DNA from: an uncultured Bradyrhizobium sp. | GTDB lineage: Bacteria; Pseudomonadota; Alphaproteobacteria; Rhizobiales; Xanthobacteraceae | Length of the DNA: 64,000 nucleotides | NCBI RefSeq assembly: GCF_936928535.1 | Contig: NZ_CAKZHY010000170.1 | Coordinates: 62,001-126,000, forward strand | Direction: 5' to 3' | Shown: positions 1 through 7,991 of the stretch, one piece after another | Numbering within the stretch: the first letter of the stretch is position 1 | Layout of the letters: every line of letters begins with the position of its first letter | Position numbers and translations under genes: made by a program | The notes under the pieces: model-generated | Database searches by the model: none | What the model was told of the DNA's origin: nothing | Seen by the model: the letters and a program-made list of their open reading frames with translations, nothing else

Positions 1-1
1 C

Positions 2-271
2 GCCTCGCCCTTCACCCATCTCGCGCCGGTGTCGGCAACCTTCCATCCGCTGATGGCGGAGATGGCCGACGCCACGCGGCTTCAGGGCCTGCCGATCTTC
101 ATCACCCATGGCAAGCTCGACTGGATGTTTCCGGTGCAGACCGCGCGGCAAACGCAAGCGGCACTCGGGGCCGCTGGTGCCGATGTCTGCTATCGCGAGA
201 TCGACGATCTCAGTCATACCTATCCGCGCGAGATCAACGCGGAGCTGCTGCAATGGCTGAACGGGGCGTGA
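2..271 (+). CDS. alpha/beta hydrolase (phospholipase/carboxylesterase type), C-terminal part
   Basis: Partial gene that enters from the left edge, so its start is not visible. The readable end carries a late hydrolase block: FITHGKLDWMFPV holds the acid residue (an Asp in the HGxxD pattern) and DDLSHTYP the catalytic His of the Ser-Asp-His triad. The nucleophile elbow would lie to the left of the window. This fits the esterase/phospholipase/dienelactone hydrolase superfamily, acting on an ester or thioester, but the substrate cannot be told from this fragment. The next gene follows on the same strand after about 85 bases. Confidence 0.7.
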   Translation, partial: ASPFTHLAPVSATFHPLMAEMADATRLQGLPIFITHGKLDWMFPVQTARQTQAALGAAGADVCYREIDDLSHTYPREINAELLQWLNGA

Positions 272-357
272 ACGAGGTGTCCTTACCCGCGCCCTACTCA
301 CGCGGAACCATTCACTCCGGGCCGACGTTATCCGCCCGACACACCGGAGGGTTCGCC

Positions 358-564
358 ATGCAGACTTTTCTCGGAATGATCCTGGGCGCGCTTCTGCTTG
401 CTTGCGGCGTCTATGTCTATGATTCCATGCAGACGTCGTCCGTCGCCAATGGCGAGGTCGCGACCACCAATCGCACCATCGTGAACTGGGATGTCGCGAA
501 GGCCGATTGGGACCTGCTGCGCGATCGCGCGCACAAGGACTGGGTCCGGATCTCGTCGAAGTAA
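358..564 (+). CDS. small single-pass membrane protein, function unknown
   Basis: A 68-residue protein. Residues 5-22 form one hydrophobic helix (LGMILGALLLACGVYVYD) that could be an uncleaved anchor, followed by a polar tail of about 45 residues with a Trp-rich stretch (NWDVAKADWDLLRDRAHKDW). I chose ATG at 358 because GGAGG at 346-350 sits seven bases ahead; an in-frame extension upstream has no ribosome site. A strong hairpin terminator follows the stop. I do not recognise the family. Conserved short membrane proteins of this kind are common in Bradyrhizobium genomes. Confidence 0.6.
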   Translation: MQTFLGMILGALLLACGVYVYDSMQTSSVANGEVATTNRTIVNWDVAKADWDLLRDRAHKDWVRISSK

Positions 565-585
565 TTCGATCGACTGGACATGAAC

Positions 586-620
586 AAGGCGCCGTCGCGG
601 GTCCGCGGCGGCGCCTTTGT
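586..620. terminator. bidirectional intrinsic terminator
   Basis: Inverted repeat with 15-base arms (586-600 and 603-617, one mismatch) and a two-base loop, flanked by AA on the left and TTTGT on the right. It sits between two convergent genes (stops at 564 and 648) and can serve both. Confidence 0.8.
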
Positions 621-647
621 ACTGGCCTCGATCGGCGCAGCGATACG

Positions 648-1307
648 TCAGTTCATCTTGGCCTTGCGGGCGTCGGCGATGACCTGCTCGAATTGGTTCA
701 TGCTGAGCACGCCGGGGACGCGGTACTTGCCGACGATGAAGGACGGGGTGCCGTTGAAGCCGAAGGCTTCGGCCTGCTCGTTGTTGCGCTTGAGGATGGC
801 GTCGATGTCTTTGCCATGCGCAGTGAGGTCGCCCTTGAGACGATCCATGTCGACGCCGACGGAGGCGAGCAGCTCGTTGATGCGCGATTCGGTCAGGCGC
901 GAGCTGACGCCCATCATGGCGTCATGGGCCTTGTGATATTTGTCCTGGTATTTCGCGGCGAGCGCGATGCGGGCCGCCGTGACCGAGACCGGCCCGAGGA
1001 TCGGCCAATCCTTCAAGACGAGCCTGACCTTGCCGTCGTCCTGGATGACCTGGCGCAACTCCGGCTCGAGCTTGCGGCAATAGGGGCAATTGTAGTCGGA
1101 CCATTCAATGATACTGACGTTGCCATCGGGATTGCCGGCAACGGGTACGTCGGGATCGCGCAGCACCTTGGCTTCGGTCAGCACCTCGTCGTCACCAGTA
1201 GCCGCGCGTGCCAACGTGAGCCCACCAACCGCGAAGGCGCCCGCGCCCATCAAGGTCAGCGCCGTACGGCGCGTCGGCATGAGTCGCTTGTTTTCAGATC
1301 CAGCCAT
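648..1307 (-). CDS. DsbA-family thiol:disulfide oxidoreductase
   Basis: A 219-residue exported thioredoxin-fold protein. Starting at 1307, the N-terminus MAGSENKRLMPTRRTALTLMG has an RR followed by a hydrophobic stretch ending in ARA, a Tat-like signal, suggesting export in folded form or to the periplasm. The mature part has the redox motif CPYC in the setting WSDYNCPYCRK and the cis-proline region GTPSFIVG, both expected for DsbA/DsbG-like proteins (KEGG-type DSBA_oxidoreductase). Its role is forming or repairing disulfides in envelope proteins. A longer reading from 1358 exists, but the added residues are unlike a signal peptide. Confidence 0.85.
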   Translation of the reverse strand: MAGSENKRLMPTRRTALTLMGAGAFAVGGLTLARAATGDDEVLTEAKVLRDPDVPVAGNPDGNVSIIEWSDYNCPYCRKLEPELRQVIQDDGKVRLVLKDWPILGPVSVTAARIALAAKYQDKYHKAHDAMMGVSSRLTESRINELLASVGVDMDRLKGDLTAHGKDIDAILKRNNEQAEAFGFNGTPSFIVGKYRVPGVLSMNQFEQVIADARKAKMN

Positions 1308-1394
1308 ATCTCGTCCCGTTTCGGTCCCATCTCCGCAAATACGCGTCGAGACCTGCACTTGTTACGGCTTATATAGAGTGTCGCGAGGACGATG

Positions 1395-2498
1395 TCATCG
1401 CGCCAGCAGCGTAACCACCAGGGGGACCAGGAACGAGGTCACCAAAGCGTTCAAGCTCATGGCAATGCCGGAGAACACGCCGGCGATCTCGTCGACCTGG
1501 AACGCACGGGCCGTCCCGATGCCATGCGCGGCAAGCCCGGCGGCAAAACCGCGGGCGCGGAAGTCAGTCACGCCGGTGTGGTTCATCAGCGGTGTGACGA
1601 TAATGGCGCCCATGATTCCGGTGAGGATCACAGCAACTGCCGTGAGCGATGGGTCCGCATGCAAGGATTCGGCGATACCCATGGCGACGCCCGCCGTGAC
1701 CGACTTCGGCGCCAGCGACAGCACCACATCGCGCGGCAGGCCGGCGAGCTGCGCCAGCAGCACGACCGACACCACGGCCGCCACCGAGCCCACCACCAGC
1801 GCCACCAGCATGGGCACGATCGATGAAACTACGCGCCTACGGTTCTCGTAGAGCGGCACCGCGAGGGCGACGGTGGCGGGCCCGAGCAGGAAGTGCACGA
1901 ACTGCGCACCAGCGAAATAGGTGGTGTAGGAGGTGCCTGTCACGAGCAGGAACGCCCCGATGATCCACATCGCATGCAGGACGGGATTGGCGAGTGGATG
2001 GCGCCGCGTCGCCAGCGACACGGCATCCGTGGACGCATAGACGAGCAGCGTCACCGTCAGCCAGAGCAGCGGTGATTGCGACAAGTAGACCCATAGCGAG
2101 AACGGATTGTCCTTCATTGGACATCCTCTTGTCGCAACAAAACGGCTGACCAGGCGGAAGGTCAGCACGGTCACCAGCAAAGTCATGACAACCGAGGCCG
2201 CAAGGATCAGAACGATGGCAACGCCATGAGAGGCGAGCAGATCGAGCTTCTGCACAACGCCGACGCCGGCAGGCACGAACAGCAGCGACAGATGCGCTAG
2301 CAGCCCCTTGCTCGCCGTCTCCACGCCGTCATTCCGGAGCGGCCCATGCGCCAGCAGTGCAAACCGGTCGCGGGCGAGCAGCAGGATCAGAAGCAGGAGC
2401 AGGCCGAGCACAGGCCCCGGCAGCGGCAGGCCGAGGCCGCGGACCACGGCCTCGCCGATCAATTGGCAGAGCAGGATGAGGCTGAGACTTGCGAGCAT
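1395..2498 (-). CDS. LrgA/CidA-LrgB fused membrane protein
   Basis: A 367-residue integral membrane protein. Residues 1-125 match the LrgA/CidA holin-like family (GLPLPGPVLGLLLLL, LLFVPAGVGVV). From residue about 127 (MKDNPFSLWVYLSQSPL) it matches the LrgB family (SYTTYFAGAQFVHFLLGPATVALAVPLY, LAPKSVTAGVAMGIAE, GFAAGLAAHGIGTARA). In most bacteria these are two overlapping genes; LrgAB/CidAB act in murein hydrolase control and in pyruvate or glycolate-type export. Here one frame runs through. Removing one T from the TTTT run just before the junction would restore a stop overlapping the LrgB start as ATGA, so the fusion may come from a one-base slip or an assembly error. Confidence 0.85.
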   Translation of the reverse strand: MLASLSLILLCQLIGEAVVRGLGLPLPGPVLGLLLLLILLLARDRFALLAHGPLRNDGVETASKGLLAHLSLLFVPAGVGVVQKLDLLASHGVAIVLILAASVVMTLLVTVLTFRLVSRFVATRGCPMKDNPFSLWVYLSQSPLLWLTVTLLVYASTDAVSLATRRHPLANPVLHAMWIIGAFLLVTGTSYTTYFAGAQFVHFLLGPATVALAVPLYENRRRVVSSIVPMLVALVVGSVAAVVSVVLLAQLAGLPRDVVLSLAPKSVTAGVAMGIAESLHADPSLTAVAVILTGIMGAIIVTPLMNHTGVTDFRARGFAAGLAAHGIGTARAFQVDEIAGVFSGIAMSLNALVTSFLVPLVVTLLAR

Positions 2499-2538
2499 GG
2501 CGCATCAAGGGATGCGCCGCGGGGCTTGTCAATTGCCG

Positions 2539-3016
2539 CTAGGCGCGGGACGCGCGCGGTTCGTGCGAAGCGGTCGCGCGGGGCAGCATCGCCATCAGTG
2601 TGCCGGTCATGGTCGCGATCTGCGTGGTCTTGCCCTCGCATTCGGCAAAAGCTCTGGCTTCGCAGAAGGTGAGCGTGCGGCCGGGCTTGACCACCTCGGC
2701 CTTGAAGACAAAGCGTTCGCCGCGGGCAGGCGCAAGCAGCGTGGTCTTGAACTCGACCGTGAGGATATCGGCCTCGCAAGGCATCAGCGTGAAGGCGGCG
2801 ACGCCGCAGGCATTGTCTAGCCCCGCGGTGATGATGCCGGCATGGACAAAGCCGTTCTGCTGCGTGAAGGCGGCCGAAATGCAGCATGGCAAGCTCGACC
2901 TCGCCCGGCGCGATGCGGACGATCACGATGCCGAGCGTGTGCATTGCCGGCTGCCGCTCGAACATCGCGATGGCCGCCGCACGATAGCCCGGGTTTTTCG
3001 GCTCGAACCCAGCCAC
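2539..3016 (-). pseudogene. PaaI-type acyl-CoA thioesterase, frameshifted
   Basis: Two frames on the same strand together make one hotdog-fold thioesterase of about 158 residues. The first frame (from GTG at 3016) gives MAGFEPKNPGYRAAAIAMFE up to EVELAM. The second gives CISAAFTQQNGFVHAGIITAGLDNA and the rest to KTTQIATMTGTLMAML. The HAGIITAGLDNA helix is the PaaI signature. The frames join at about 2881-2886, where a single extra base breaks the reading frame. The gene begins three bases after its upstream neighbour, so the pair was translationally coupled. It is either a recent inactivation or a sequencing error, since both halves look well conserved. Confidence 0.8.
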
Positions 3017-3019
3017 GGC

Positions 3020-3448
3020 TCAGGCCTCGACCGGTTCGACAAGATAGCGCAGAGCGGTCTCGCGGATGGTCTCCGCGAACGGGGCGGATTTGCGGAGGCT
3101 GCGGTCCATATGCACCGCCGTGATCTCGCAGAACGCGGCGATCTGGTCCGTCTCGGCATTCGTCATGTCGTGCCGGAAACGGATCGACTTGTCGCGCAGC
3201 TCGAGCAGGTGACTGCGGACCTGGATGATGTCGCCGGCGAGCAGCTCGCGCTTGTAGGTGATGTTCTGCTGCACCGCGGCCATGCCGCGACCGGAGATGC
3301 GCAGATAGCTCGGCGTCAGCCCGAGCCGGGCGAACAGATTCCAATTGGCCTCGTCGAATTTGCCGACATACCACATGATGTTCATGTGGCCGACATGATC
3401 GCACTGCCAGGGACAGACCGTGCCGCGATAGGTCGCCTCCTGCTGCAT
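3020..3448 (-). CDS. acyl-CoA thioesterase, 4HBT/YbgC-like
   Basis: A 142-residue hotdog-fold protein. The N-terminal active-site region reads WQCDHVGHMNIMWYVGKFDEAN; the CDxxGHMN pattern is typical of FadM/4HBT-type thioesterases, where the Asp is catalytic. Length fits the family. It probably hydrolyses a CoA thioester in the cytoplasm. It is the first gene of a two-gene unit with the frameshifted PaaI thioesterase (gap three bases), transcribed away from a TetR regulator. The divergent promoter region between them carries two palindromes. Confidence 0.85.
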   Translation of the reverse strand: MQQEATYRGTVCPWQCDHVGHMNIMWYVGKFDEANWNLFARLGLTPSYLRISGRGMAAVQQNITYKRELLAGDIIQVRSHLLELRDKSIRFRHDMTNAETDQIAAFCEITAVHMDRSLRKSAPFAETIRETALRYLVEPVEA

Positions 3449-3479
3449 CGTCAGTCCCGCCCTCGCTCATGTTTTCATT

Positions 3480-3499
3480 TTGATACGGTAGCGTATCAA
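3480..3499. promoter_or_regulatory. TetR-type operator, site 1
   Basis: Perfect inverted repeat TTGATACG-N4-CGTATCAA in the gap between the divergent thioesterase operon and the TetR gene. Position, symmetry and proximity to a TetR regulator suggest autoregulation; binding is inferred. Confidence 0.7.
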
Positions 3500-3515
3500 G
3501 CGCGGAACGCGTTAG

Positions 3516-3533
3516 CAATACGGCACCGTATCA
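3516..3533. promoter_or_regulatory. TetR-type operator, site 2
   Basis: Second copy of the same half-sites: ATACGG-CA-CCGTAT (3518-3531), with CGTATCAA-like flanks as in the first site. It lies 16 bases further on, just before the TetR start, so one repressor could control both promoters. Confidence 0.65.
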
Positions 3534-3555
3534 AGAACCGGTGAGGACTTCCTTC

Positions 3556-4104
3556 ATGAACGACGGCAAAGGCGACGTCTGGGTCGAGGCAGGGTTCAAG
3601 GAGCTTGCCCGTGCAGGTGTCGAGGGTGTCAGGGTCGAGTTGCTCGCCAAGAATCTGGGCGTCACCAAAGGCGGCTTCTACCGCCGCTTCGCCGACCGCG
3701 CCGCGCTGCTCGAGGCCATGCTGGTGCACTGGCGCGAGGGCCGCTCGGCCTCGATCGCACAGCAGACCAGCCTCGACGGCGAAGCGCCCCGCGAACGGCT
3801 GAAGGCGGTGATCCAGCTCTATTCCGAGCGGCTTAATCCGGAAGGCATGGCGATCGAGCTCGCGATCAGGCAATGGGCGCGTTCAGACGAGAGCGCTGCG
3901 GCGGCGGTCGCAGGTGTCGACGCGGCGCGGCTCAGGCACGTGGCCGAACTCTATCGCGCGACCGGCCTCGCGGCCGAGGAGGCCGAGGCACAGGCCTTCC
4001 TGTTCTACTGCTTTATCTTCGGCCAGAGCCTGTTGTTCGTCGAGCGCGGCCCACGCAAGCGGTCGCAGCTCGTAGCGAAATCGGCCGAGAAGCTGCTGGA
4101 CTAA
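3556..4104 (+). CDS. TetR-family transcriptional regulator
   Basis: A 182-residue regulator. Residues 10-55 form the TetR helix-turn-helix, with the recognition region GVTKGGFYRRFADRAALLEAM matching the family consensus (GVSKGxFYxHFxxKxxLL). The C-terminal ligand domain (ERLKAVIQLY to the end) is unassigned. I chose ATG at 3556; an upstream GTG at 3541 lies next to the operator. Divergent from the thioesterase pair and preceded by two matching palindromes, so it probably represses both units and responds to an acyl-CoA or fatty acid (inference from the neighbours). Confidence 0.85.
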   Translation: MNDGKGDVWVEAGFKELARAGVEGVRVELLAKNLGVTKGGFYRRFADRAALLEAMLVHWREGRSASIAQQTSLDGEAPRERLKAVIQLYSERLNPEGMAIELAIRQWARSDESAAAAVAGVDAARLRHVAELYRATGLAAEEAEAQAFLFYCFIFGQSLLFVERGPRKRSQLVAKSAEKLLD

Positions 4105-4155
4105 AGCGATCCGAAAAAGGGTGCAGCGGCTTTCCGAAACGATCATGCTCAAACA
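4105..4155. repeat. dispersed palindromic repeat, copy 1
   Basis: About 50 bases matching a second copy at 21780-21832: both share GATCCG-AAA, GTGCAGCGG, TTTCCG and GATCATGC in the same order. The ends form an inverted repeat (GATCCGGAAAA against TTTTCCG..GATC). Located directly after a stop codon. Confidence 0.7.
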
Positions 4156-4161
4156 ATAGAA

Positions 4162-4187
4162 GAGGCCGGAGCCCTGGCTCCGGCCTC
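4162..4187. terminator. bidirectional hairpin terminator
   Basis: Perfect 12-base arms GAGGCCGGAGCC and GGCTCCGGCCTC separated by CT, between the convergent TetR gene and the next minus-strand gene. No clear T run, so termination strength is uncertain. Confidence 0.65.
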
Positions 4188-4204
4188 GACGTCATCTTGA
4201 AGCC

Positions 4205-4702
4205 TCAGGCTGCGCCTTTCAGCTTCTTGTTGCATTCGCTGTAATAGCCGCCGCCCTTTTCGATCCACTTCATGCCGCCATTGCCGTTGGTGGTCTTGTT
4301 GGCATTGTACTGGTCGACACAGGTGTGGAGGCGGGCCTTGCCGGCGGTCTCCTTGGCATATTTCGGATCAACCGCGTTCGGGAAGATCGCGGGGCCGGCC
4401 GGCATGGTCGGGGCCGGAGCAGCAGCGGGGGCAGCCTCCTTCTTGGCTTGCTTCGGCTCGGCAGCGGGCGGAAGCGCAGCCGGGGCGGCCGCAGCAGGCG
4501 CAGCGGCGGGTGTTGCGTCGGCGCCGCACTGGGCCTTGCGGAAGTCATTCCACTTCATGGTGCCGAGCGAACCGTCCTTCTTGGCGGCCTGATATTTCGC
4601 GCTGCACTCCTGCGAGGTCAGCGCCTGGGCTGGCGCGCTCACCACCAGCGCGGCAACGCCCGACACCGCAATTGCACACAACAATTTGGCTTGAATGGTC
4701 AT
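4205..4702 (-). CDS. secreted Ala/Pro-rich protein with two Cys-containing repeats
   Basis: A 165-residue protein with a clear signal peptide (residues 1-27, ending AQALT). After cleavage come two similar modules: SQECSAKYQAAKKDGSLGTMKW followed by FRKAQC near residues 30-60, and LHTCVDQYNANKTTNGNGGMKW followed by YSECNKKLKG near residues 124-163. An Ala/Pro/Lys-rich linker of about 55 residues separates them. Each module has two Cys that could pair. The pattern is close to a family of small rhizobial envelope proteins of unknown function. No enzyme motif is visible. Confidence 0.7.
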   Translation of the reverse strand: MTIQAKLLCAIAVSGVAALVVSAPAQALTSQECSAKYQAAKKDGSLGTMKWNDFRKAQCGADATPAAAPAAAAPAALPPAAEPKQAKKEAAPAAAPAPTMPAGPAIFPNAVDPKYAKETAGKARLHTCVDQYNANKTTNGNGGMKWIEKGGGYYSECNKKLKGAA

Positions 4703-4887
4703 CCTTGGTCTCCCTCAGGGAAGCAAACGAGGATTGCTATCCTAGCGTGCCGGCGACTTCGGACAAGGAAGCGATGCTGCTCGGGGCTAAAATATAGTGA
4801 TCGCGCCGTTCAGGTTTATTCATGTGGCGTTCAGCAACGCGGGTCGACGTTCGCGGCCTCCGCAACTCTCGCAAGAAGAGCCACATC

Positions 4888-5169
4888 ATGACCCTTGCCT
4901 CCCGCCTCGCCGTCGTCGCGATCGCATCCCTGTTCGCCACCGGCACCGCCTTCGCCCAGACCGCGGCGCCGGCCGCCAAGACCGATGCCGCCGCCACCAC
5001 AGACAAGAAGGCGCCGAAGGAGCACTCGGCCGAGTCGCTGGAATGCTCCAAGCAGGCGGACGCCAAGGGCCTGCATGGCAAGGAGCGCAAGAAATTCCGC
5101 TCCGAGTGCATCAAGACCGCAAAGGCCGGCGGCGCCGCCATGCCAGCGCCGGCCGCCGACAAGAAGTAA
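4888..5169 (+). CDS. PsiF-repeat small secreted protein
   Basis: A 93-residue protein with a signal peptide ending TAFAQ (about residue 24). The mature part has SLECSKQADAKGLHGKERKKFRSECIK, which matches the PsiF repeat (two Cys flanking a basic helix), seen in phosphate-starvation-inducible PsiF of E. coli; biochemical role unknown. ATG at 4888 is preferred because AAGAAGAG lies just ahead; an extension from 4822 is not signal-like. It is transcribed divergently from the neighbouring secreted protein. Confidence 0.75.
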   Translation: MTLASRLAVVAIASLFATGTAFAQTAAPAAKTDAAATTDKKAPKEHSAESLECSKQADAKGLHGKERKKFRSECIKTAKAGGAAMPAPAADKK

Positions 5170-5269
5170 ATCCGTCACAATCCTCTCCTCGCGCTTGGCG
5201 AGAGGCGTACGCATTGCGGCATGACGTACCCGCAATTGTGCCCCTCTCGCCGATTTGCGATAAGGCGGC

Positions 5270-6355
5270 GTGAAGCAAATCACCGCCTCCCTTCCATTCG
5301 AATGGCCGAGCCGTGCCAAGGTTTTGAGCACCGCGGAAACGCTCATCATCGGTGCCGCCGGTGGCGTGGTCTTCCTGGTCGCGGCACTTCCGGGCGGCTT
5401 GATCTCCGGCTCGATGATCGCGGTCGGGATCGCCGCGATCGCCGGACGCCAGCTTGCGGTGCCGGCGCTCCTGACCCAGACCGTGCTGGTGCTGCTCGGC
5501 ATTTCGCTGGGCTCGGTGGTCTCGCGCCATCTGATCCAGCAGGTCAGTGCCTATCCGCTGACCATCGGGCTTCTGGCGCTTGCCACCTTCTGCTCGACCT
5601 TCGGCTCCAGCTATTACCTCCAGCGCGTTCATGGCTGGGACCGCACCTCGGCCTTCCTCGCCGGCAGCCCCGGCGCGCTCTCGCAAATCACCATCCTGGC
5701 GGTTGAGCGCGGCGCCGATTTGCCTGGAATCGCGGTGGTGCAGACCATGCGCGTGATCATCCTGACCGCGGCGCTGCCGATGGTGCTGGCGATCGCAGGC
5801 ATGGCGCCCTCCGTCTCGCCGTCTCTGACGACCGCGATCGCCTCGCCACTCGGTCTTGTGGGACTGGTTGCCGCTTCGCTGGCGGCGTCGTTCGTGCTGC
5901 GGCTCATCAAGTTTCCGGCGAGCTGGATGTTCGGCGCGATGATCGCCTCCAGCGTGCTGCACGGCGCGGGCTGGGTCGACGGCGGCCTGCCGAACTGGGT
6001 GCGCGGCGTGTCGCTGGTCGGCATCGGCGCGCTGATCGGCAGCCGTTTTGCGCGGATGCGCATCAAGACGCTGGCTGGCCATATCAATGCCGCGCTCGGC
6101 TCATTCGCCGTCGCCATTGCCGTCTCCGCCATCTTCGTCGGCATCGTCGCACTCACCACGCAGGTCAAGTTCTCGGACGTCGTCGTTGCCTTCGCGCCCG
6201 GCGCGATGGATGCGATGCTGGCGCTGGCGCTGACGCTGCACATCGATCCGATCTTCGTCGGGGCTCATCATCTGTCGCGCTTCGTGTTCGTCACGATCGC
6301 GACGCCTGGTATCGTGCACCTGTTCGGCCGCACCCAGGACGATGTCGACGACTAG
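5270..6355 (+). CDS. AbrB-family putative membrane transporter
   Basis: A 361-residue polytopic membrane protein built as two similar halves, each with glycine-rich helices (LPGGLISGSMIAVGIAAIAGRQ; SWMFGAMIASSVLHGAG) and the motif AGSPGALSQ in the first half and APGAMDAMLALAL in the second. This is the AbrB / putative ammonia monooxygenase duplication family; no ammonia oxidation role is established and transport is inferred. It begins with GTG at 5270. Its stop overlaps the convergent neighbour's stop on the palindrome CTAG. Confidence 0.8.
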   Translation: MKQITASLPFEWPSRAKVLSTAETLIIGAAGGVVFLVAALPGGLISGSMIAVGIAAIAGRQLAVPALLTQTVLVLLGISLGSVVSRHLIQQVSAYPLTIGLLALATFCSTFGSSYYLQRVHGWDRTSAFLAGSPGALSQITILAVERGADLPGIAVVQTMRVIILTAALPMVLAIAGMAPSVSPSLTTAIASPLGLVGLVAASLAASFVLRLIKFPASWMFGAMIASSVLHGAGWVDGGLPNWVRGVSLVGIGALIGSRFARMRIKTLAGHINAALGSFAVAIAVSAIFVGIVALTTQVKFSDVVVAFAPGAMDAMLALALTLHIDPIFVGAHHLSRFVFVTIATPGIVHLFGRTQDDVDD

Positions 6356-6981
6356 CCGCCCTCTGCGGCGGCTTGTCCCTTCAGCGCGGCAAGCTGCGCC
6401 TCGAGCTCCGCAATCCGCTGATCCCTGGCGGCTAGCGCCGCCGCCACATCGGGAGCGTCGAACTTTTGCGGAATGTGCTGCGGGCAGTTGGTGTCCCAGG
6501 CCTCGATCTTGAAGAGAATCACCTGCTCGGGCCGGGCGCGATAGCCCTTGGGCATCAACTCATCCGTCAGCGCATCGTCATCCTCGACAACGCGCGCCTC
6601 ACCCCAGATCTTCACCCGGCGGCGATGGGCGTAGTCCATCACGAAGATGTAAGCCTTGGCGTTCTCGGACAGGTTTCCCTGGGTGATGTATTGCCGGTTG
6701 CCGGCGTAGTCCGCGAAGGCGAGCGTTTGCTTGTCCAACACCTTCAAGAAGCCCTTCGGGCCGCCGCGATGCTGAATGTAGGGCTGGCCATCGGCCGAAG
6801 CCGTCGCGAAGTAGAAGCTGTTGGCGTCACCCAGAAAAGCCGCGAGGTTCTCGTCGACCTCGGTGCGCCATCCCCGTTGCTCGGCATGGGCATAACCTTC
6901 GCGAGATCCCTTTCGGGTCTGGATTGATTTCACTGCCGGCGAGAAGGCGACGTCGCTGGCGTAGGTGCGAATTGCAGTCAT
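6352..6981 (-). CDS. pyridoxamine 5'-phosphate oxidase-like FMN-binding protein
   Basis: A 209-residue split-barrel flavoprotein. The core (residues 40-165) has FYFATASADGQPYIQHRGGPKGFLKVLD and FADYAGNRQYITQGNLSEN, typical of PPOX-fold general stress or nitroreductase-like proteins. The last 35 residues form an Ala/Leu-rich coiled coil (ALAARDQRIAELEAQLAALKG). ATG at 6981 was chosen; the frame extends to 7122 but through the regulator's promoter. Divergent from a LysR regulator, which probably controls it. FMN or F420 use and the substrate are unknown. Confidence 0.8.
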   Translation of the reverse strand: MTAIRTYASDVAFSPAVKSIQTRKGSREGYAHAEQRGWRTEVDENLAAFLGDANSFYFATASADGQPYIQHRGGPKGFLKVLDKQTLAFADYAGNRQYITQGNLSENAKAYIFVMDYAHRRRVKIWGEARVVEDDDALTDELMPKGYRARPEQVILFKIEAWDTNCPQHIPQKFDAPDVAAALAARDQRIAELEAQLAALKGQAAAEGG

Positions 6982-7080
6982 CGGAATGTCTCCTGAAATC
7001 CCGGCGCATCGTTGCGTCTTTCTCCACTCGAAAATGGACCTTTCGACGATCAAAACAATCACCCTGCTTGACACTACATA

Positions 7081-7097
7081 ATTGCGATATATGCAAT
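7081..7097. promoter_or_regulatory. LysR-type operator
   Basis: ATTGC-N7-GCAAT, a dyad with the T-N11-A pattern of LysR regulators, seven bases before the LysR start codon and in the divergent promoter gap. Confidence 0.6.
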
Positions 7098-7103
7098 AAT
7101 GCC

Positions 7104-7988
7104 ATGGACCGCCTTGAGGCAATGAATGTTTTCGTCACGGTCGCCGACCTGCGCGGCTTTGCGCCGGCGGCGCGCAAGCTGCGGCTGTCGCCCTCGGCGG
7201 TAACGCGGCTGATCGCAGCGCTGGAGGACCATCTCGGCGCGCGCCTGCTGCAACGGACCACGCGGCAGGTGAGATTGACCGACGTCGGCACGCGCTATCT
7301 GGAACGCGCGCGGCGGATTCTCGCCGACGTCGAGGAGGCCGACGGCTCGGCGCGGGAGGAGCGCAACCGGCCGAGCGGGCGGCTGGTGGTATCGGCCCCG
7401 GTCGGTTTCGGCCGGCTCCATGTCGGGCCTGTGATGACCGACTATCTCACGCGCCACCCCGAGGTCGTGGCCGAGCTCAGGCTATCGGACAATCTCGTCA
7501 ACCTCGTCGAGGACGCCGTCGATGCCGCGGTGCGGATCGGTCATCTCGCCGATTCCTCGCTGGTCGCGCGCCAGGTCGGCGAGATGCGGCGGATCACGGT
7601 GGCAACGCCCGGCTATCTCAAGCGCCACGGCGAGCCGAGGACGCCGCAGGCGCTGGCCGAGCACCAGACCATTCTGTTCGGCCCCGCAACGGCGTGGCGC
7701 TTCACGCAAGATGGCCGCGACATCGAGGTGACGCCGACCCCGCGATTCACCAGCAACAGTGCCGACGCCGCTCTGCAATATGCGGAGGCGGGCGGCGGTA
7801 TCACGCGCGTGCTGGCCTATCAGGCCGCCGAAGGTCTGAAGCGGGGACGGCTGAAGATCCTGCTGGCGAAATACGAGCAGCCAGCGCTCCCCATCCACAT
7901 CGTCTACCCGACCTCGCGCCTGCTGTCGGCCAAGGTGCGCGCGTTCATCGATCTCGTGGTGGAGACGACGGACTGGAAGTTTGGCTAG
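7104..7988 (+). CDS. LysR-family transcriptional regulator
   Basis: A 294-residue LysR protein. Residues 1-60 form the winged helix (MDRLEAMNVFVTVADLRGF, then AARKLRLSPSAVTRLIAALE). The effector domain follows from about residue 90 (GRLVVSAPVGFGRLHVGPVM). It belongs to the DUF24-like/AaeR-type group often beside small oxidoreductases. ATG at 7104 was selected because the family N-terminus starts there. A T-N11-A dyad lies just upstream. Divergence from the flavin-nucleotide-fold gene suggests it activates that gene under electrophile or oxidant stress (inference). Confidence 0.85.
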   Translation: MDRLEAMNVFVTVADLRGFAPAARKLRLSPSAVTRLIAALEDHLGARLLQRTTRQVRLTDVGTRYLERARRILADVEEADGSAREERNRPSGRLVVSAPVGFGRLHVGPVMTDYLTRHPEVVAELRLSDNLVNLVEDAVDAAVRIGHLADSSLVARQVGEMRRITVATPGYLKRHGEPRTPQALAEHQTILFGPATAWRFTQDGRDIEVTPTPRFTSNSADAALQYAEAGGGITRVLAYQAAEGLKRGRLKILLAKYEQPALPIHIVYPTSRLLSAKVRAFIDLVVETTDWKFG

Positions 7989-7991
7989 GCT

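Noticed and set aside
507..1376. Long plus-strand open frame opposite the DsbA-like gene
   Set aside because: Low-complexity shadow of the real minus-strand gene, with no ribosome site and no family motif.
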